Positions 61,187 to 64,000 of a stretch of 64,000 nt of DNA are shown one piece after another. Made by a program: the position numbers and the translations under genes. The DNA lies in the NCBI GenBank assembly GCA_036971475.1, contig JBAIZL010000005.1, positions 168,711,886-168,775,885 on the forward strand, written 5' to 3'. Source of the DNA: Prosapia bicincta (Eukaryota > Arthropoda > Insecta > Hemiptera > Cercopidae). Below the pieces are notes generated by a model, which saw only the letters and a list, made by a program, of their open reading frames with translations, had not been told where the DNA came from and ran no database searches. Position 1 is the stretch's first letter. Each line of letters starts with the position of its first letter.

Positions 61187-61505
61187 CTTGTAATAAATTA
61201 TATATAGGACAGACAAAAAAGAAATTAACAGAAAGATACAAAGAACATTTAAACGCTTATATCAAACCAAATATATACAAATCAAATTTAGCTAATCATT
61301 GCATTAATAATGAACACGAGTTTCCTAAAATAGAAAATGTTAAAGTAATAAAATAATTAAATAAAGGATTAAAGATGAATATATGTGAAACATTGGAAAT
61401 TTATAAGCATAAAGTTAAAGACAAATTATATGATGAACAAATTCATGTGAGATCAAGGCACCAAACTATTTATAAAGTCATTGATGTTACAGAAAAAAAT
61501 ACATA
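61187..61505 (+). pseudogene. GIY-YIG endonuclease fragment, right arm
   Basis: Same domain as the left arm, on the opposite strand: YIGQTKKKLTERYKEHLNAY, then NLANHCINNEHEFPK. An in-frame TAA interrupts it after VKVIK. The remainder (CETLEIYKHKVKDKL...) runs to a TAA at about 61505. Confidence 0.78.
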
Positions 61506-61699
61506 AAGTGCAATACTTATAAACATATGAATTAATTTTGTAAAATTATTTTGTTAGATAATTATTTTCCTGAAGATGCTGGTACTGTTTTATCGGAAAA
61601 TAGCTTTGAATAATATATGCATTAAAAGTATTGTTGTTTTTGAAAAGTTTTAAATTTATTAACTATATTAAAAGAAAACATATCACCATATTTAATATA

Positions 61700-61905
61700 T
61701 ATATATAAAATTTTTCTTGTTAAATATATATACAATAATGTATATATATATATCTCGCCAAGAAGAATATTTTATGAAACAATCGAAGCTTTTAATCAGT
61801 TATAAATCCTCAGTAAGTTGTATTATGTACGACCCTCTTGAATATATCAATCCACTATATTTCCTCATGTATATGTATATGATTTGTATATGACGTTTTT
61901 CTTCG

Positions 61906-61964
<59 letters not shown>

Positions 61965-62379
61965 TATGAAATTTTTCTTGTTAAATATTTATTCATTAAT
62001 GTATATATATCTCGCCAAGAAGAATATTTTATGAAACAATCGAAGCTTTTAATCAGTTATAAATCCTCAGTAAGTTGTATTATGTACGACCCTCTTGATT
62101 ATATCAATCCACTATATTTCCTCATGTATATGTATATGATTTGTATATGACGTTTTTCTTCGTATATATATATATATATAGATATGAAATTTTTCTTGTT
62201 AAATATTTATTCATTAATGTATATATATCTCGCCAAGAAGAATATTTTATGAAACAATCGAAGCTTTTAATCAGTTATAAATCCTCAGTAAGTTGTATTA
62301 TGTACGACCCTCTTGATTATATCAATCCACTATATTTCCTCATGTATATGTATATGATTTGTATATGACGTTTTTCTTC

Positions 62380-62452
<73 letters not shown>

Positions 62453-62618
62453 TAGATAGATATGAAATATTTCTTGTTAAATATTTATTCAATAATGTAT
62501 ATATATCTCGCCAAGAAGAATATTTTATAAATCCTCAGTAAGTTGTATTATGTACGACCCTCTTGATTATATCAATCCACTATATTTCCTCATGTATATG
62601 TATATGACGTTTTTCTTC

Positions 62619-62675
<57 letters not shown>

Positions 62676-62680
62676 TGTGT
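61700..62680 (+). repeat. Fourfold tandem duplication separated by (TA)n tracts
   Basis: CTCGCCAAGAAGAATATTTT occurs at 61754, 62011, 62229 and 62507. Each unit has about 175 bp of almost identical unique sequence (for example GTTGTATTATGTACGACCCT) and a (TA)n tract whose length differs from unit to unit, giving periods of 257, 218 and 278 bp. The last unit has lost about 25 bp (CAATCGAAGC region). Two nearly identical frames (61884-62150 and 62141-62368) are products of this duplication and are not genes. Confidence 0.95.
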
Positions 62681-64000
62681 GTGTCTTACTAAAATTAGAT
62701 ACTTTTAATAATAAGTAAATGATGTACTTAAATAACTATTAAATGCATATCCCAAGCTTAACATAAGCAAATAAAAGCTAGAAAAACACGCTATTAAAAA
62801 TAAGCAACCCTTCCCAACACATGATATACATACAAGAAATAAGAAAATCATTTAAATTGTCTATAAATAATTTGTTTTTCATTTTGTAATTTTATGAATA
62901 TCCATGTGCAAATATAATAGCCTATTAATTCATGTACAAACATGAATAAAAAAGTTACATAAATAATAAAAGATGGTTCCAATAGATCCTTAAAACAAAT
63001 CTCTCTACCAAGTACAAAACTAAATAGAAACTTCGCAAAAAATTCAAATATCAACCACCGTCAATCTGACAATGCAATGACAGAAAATTATGCTGTGAAA
63101 TCGATCAGCTGAGGCAAAAAAACTGTTGCAGAAATGAAGTAAAGTAGCTTTTTATTAATAATTCTTGACAAATATTTGGATTAGAAATCTTTTACAAAAT
63201 CTTTAAATATATAAATGTTGATGTTTGCTATAAATGTGTTATTAAATAAAATACATTCGTAAAATATTTTACTATGATCATACAAGGCGAAAGGAGGAAG
63301 TTGAAGAAAAACGTCTATAAAGGTAAAAGTTAAAGAGTTACTTAAATAAAGTATTTGAGATTGTGACTTGGCTGTCTCGATAACCGTAACTCTCTTAATA
63401 AAATGAAGCCATAGTAGAATTCCCGTTATAAATTGAGAAGTCATTGAAATCCTGTGGTTTCACAGAAATTATAGAAAGTTGTAAAAAACGTTTCAAAAAC
63501 AGAGTTTTTCTAAAACTACTCAATAGTAAAACCTTTGCTGGAAAAAGCATTAAAAAATTAGTTATAGATTAAATAAAGTATTAGATGATCACATAAATGC
63601 GAAGCGAAAAGTTTCTGAAGTGTATAAAAGAATTTATATAAATAATGAATAATAACAAATATAAATAGGTCTGTTTTCGTTATAAAGTAAATATTATATT
63701 TTCGTTTGTTAGACAAAAGCACGTTTGGAATTAGTACAAGCTTCCTGTTAAAGCATCAGGATAGAATTATGTTTTTATAAATACACACAATTCAATAATA
63801 AACTCAATTATATACAACAAAAAACGTGCAAAAACAGAATAATTGTTTAAACAAATTGGTCATCACAGGGAAAGAGAAGGAGAGAAAGGTGTAGAAGAAG
63901 CTAGAAGGGGATACCGATAGAGGAATAAAGTTGTAGGAGATACCCGGCAACCTATGGGAAGATCCTTGCGATGACAAGGTAATTGATGAGATTTGGAAGT
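62681..64000. other. Non-coding stretch at window end
   Basis: AT-rich, turning purine-rich after 63870. Frames at 62848-63054 and 63181-63444 have no recognisable domain. Confidence 0.5.

Larger units (their letters stand above)
60620..61670. mobile_element. Head-to-head inverted pair of Penelope-like 3' ends
   Basis: Arms at about 60620-61089 (minus sense) and 61187-61670 (plus sense) are reverse complements with scattered differences, around a 97-bp unrelated spacer. Each arm starts inside the GIY-YIG coding region and ends with CTGAAGATGCTGGTACTGTT and the shared TTTAATTTATT-type edge. The family differs from the one at 7.7-10.5 kb. In the left arm CTGAAGA, a short GCTG/CGGC helix and GAAA form part of a hammerhead core, but no valid cleavage site follows. 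Confidence 0.85.

Noticed and set aside
61884..62368. Two almost identical 75-88-codon frames that look like a duplicated gene
   Set aside because: They come from the tandem duplication with TA tracts; codons across (TA)n vary freely.

Overview
This window looks like gene-poor, repeat-rich nuclear DNA from an arthropod, most likely an insect. The base composition is strongly AT-rich, dinucleotide microsatellites are long and frequent (CA, GA, TA, GT), and introns carry GT..AG splice signals. The mobile elements are Penelope-like elements (PLEs) and RNase H-bearing non-LTR retrotransposons, both common in insects. No bacterial operon, rRNA or tRNA gene was seen. The exact order is not resolved; an insect of hemipteran type would fit but is only a guess.

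Layout. 0.4-2.8 kb: a dispersed repeat that starts with a variable ~19-bp minisatellite; a second, shorter copy lies at 16.3-17.5 kb. 3.1-3.35 kb: a unique-plus-(GT)n module, repeated at 30.5-30.9 kb. 4.3-4.5 kb: a 106-bp-arm palindrome in which each arm contains a hammerhead-ribozyme-like motif. 5.7-7.0 kb: fold-back sequence. 7.7-10.5 kb: a cluster of broken PLE copies joined head to head. 10.9-12.0 kb: long microsatellites. 14.9-15.5 kb: degenerate ~25-bp repeats ending in another hammerhead-like PLE end. 17.5-17.9 kb: a 50-bp minisatellite. 18.7-19.4 kb: a decayed non-LTR reverse transcriptase. 24.95-25.73 kb: a fold-back element. 26.5-29.9 kb (minus strand): three short exons with consistent splice phases, the only candidate host gene. 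42.28-46.11 kb: a non-LTR retrotransposon with one intact 1269-codon frame (endonuclease, reverse transcriptase, RNase H, CCHC), bounded by a 15-bp target-site duplication and inserted in a purine-rich repeat. 47.7-56.5 kb: a ~53-copy satellite with a 165-bp monomer and higher-order structure. 60.6-61.7 kb: a second PLE family, again in head-to-head inverted orientation. 61.7-62.7 kb: a fourfold tandem duplication punctuated by (TA)n tracts.

How the parts relate. Almost everything recognisable is retroelement or tandem repeat. The PLE fragments, the palindrome and the isolated ends share hammerhead-like motifs of the kind known from PLE terminal repeats, so several seemingly unrelated repeats are probably one process: PLE insertion as partial, often inverted, dimers. 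The non-LTR element is the youngest-looking insertion. The satellite is locally homogenised in its middle and decayed at its edges.

Limits: all calls come from reading the sequence. Splice sites, ribozyme folds and repeat family names were not tested by alignment, folding or RNA data.
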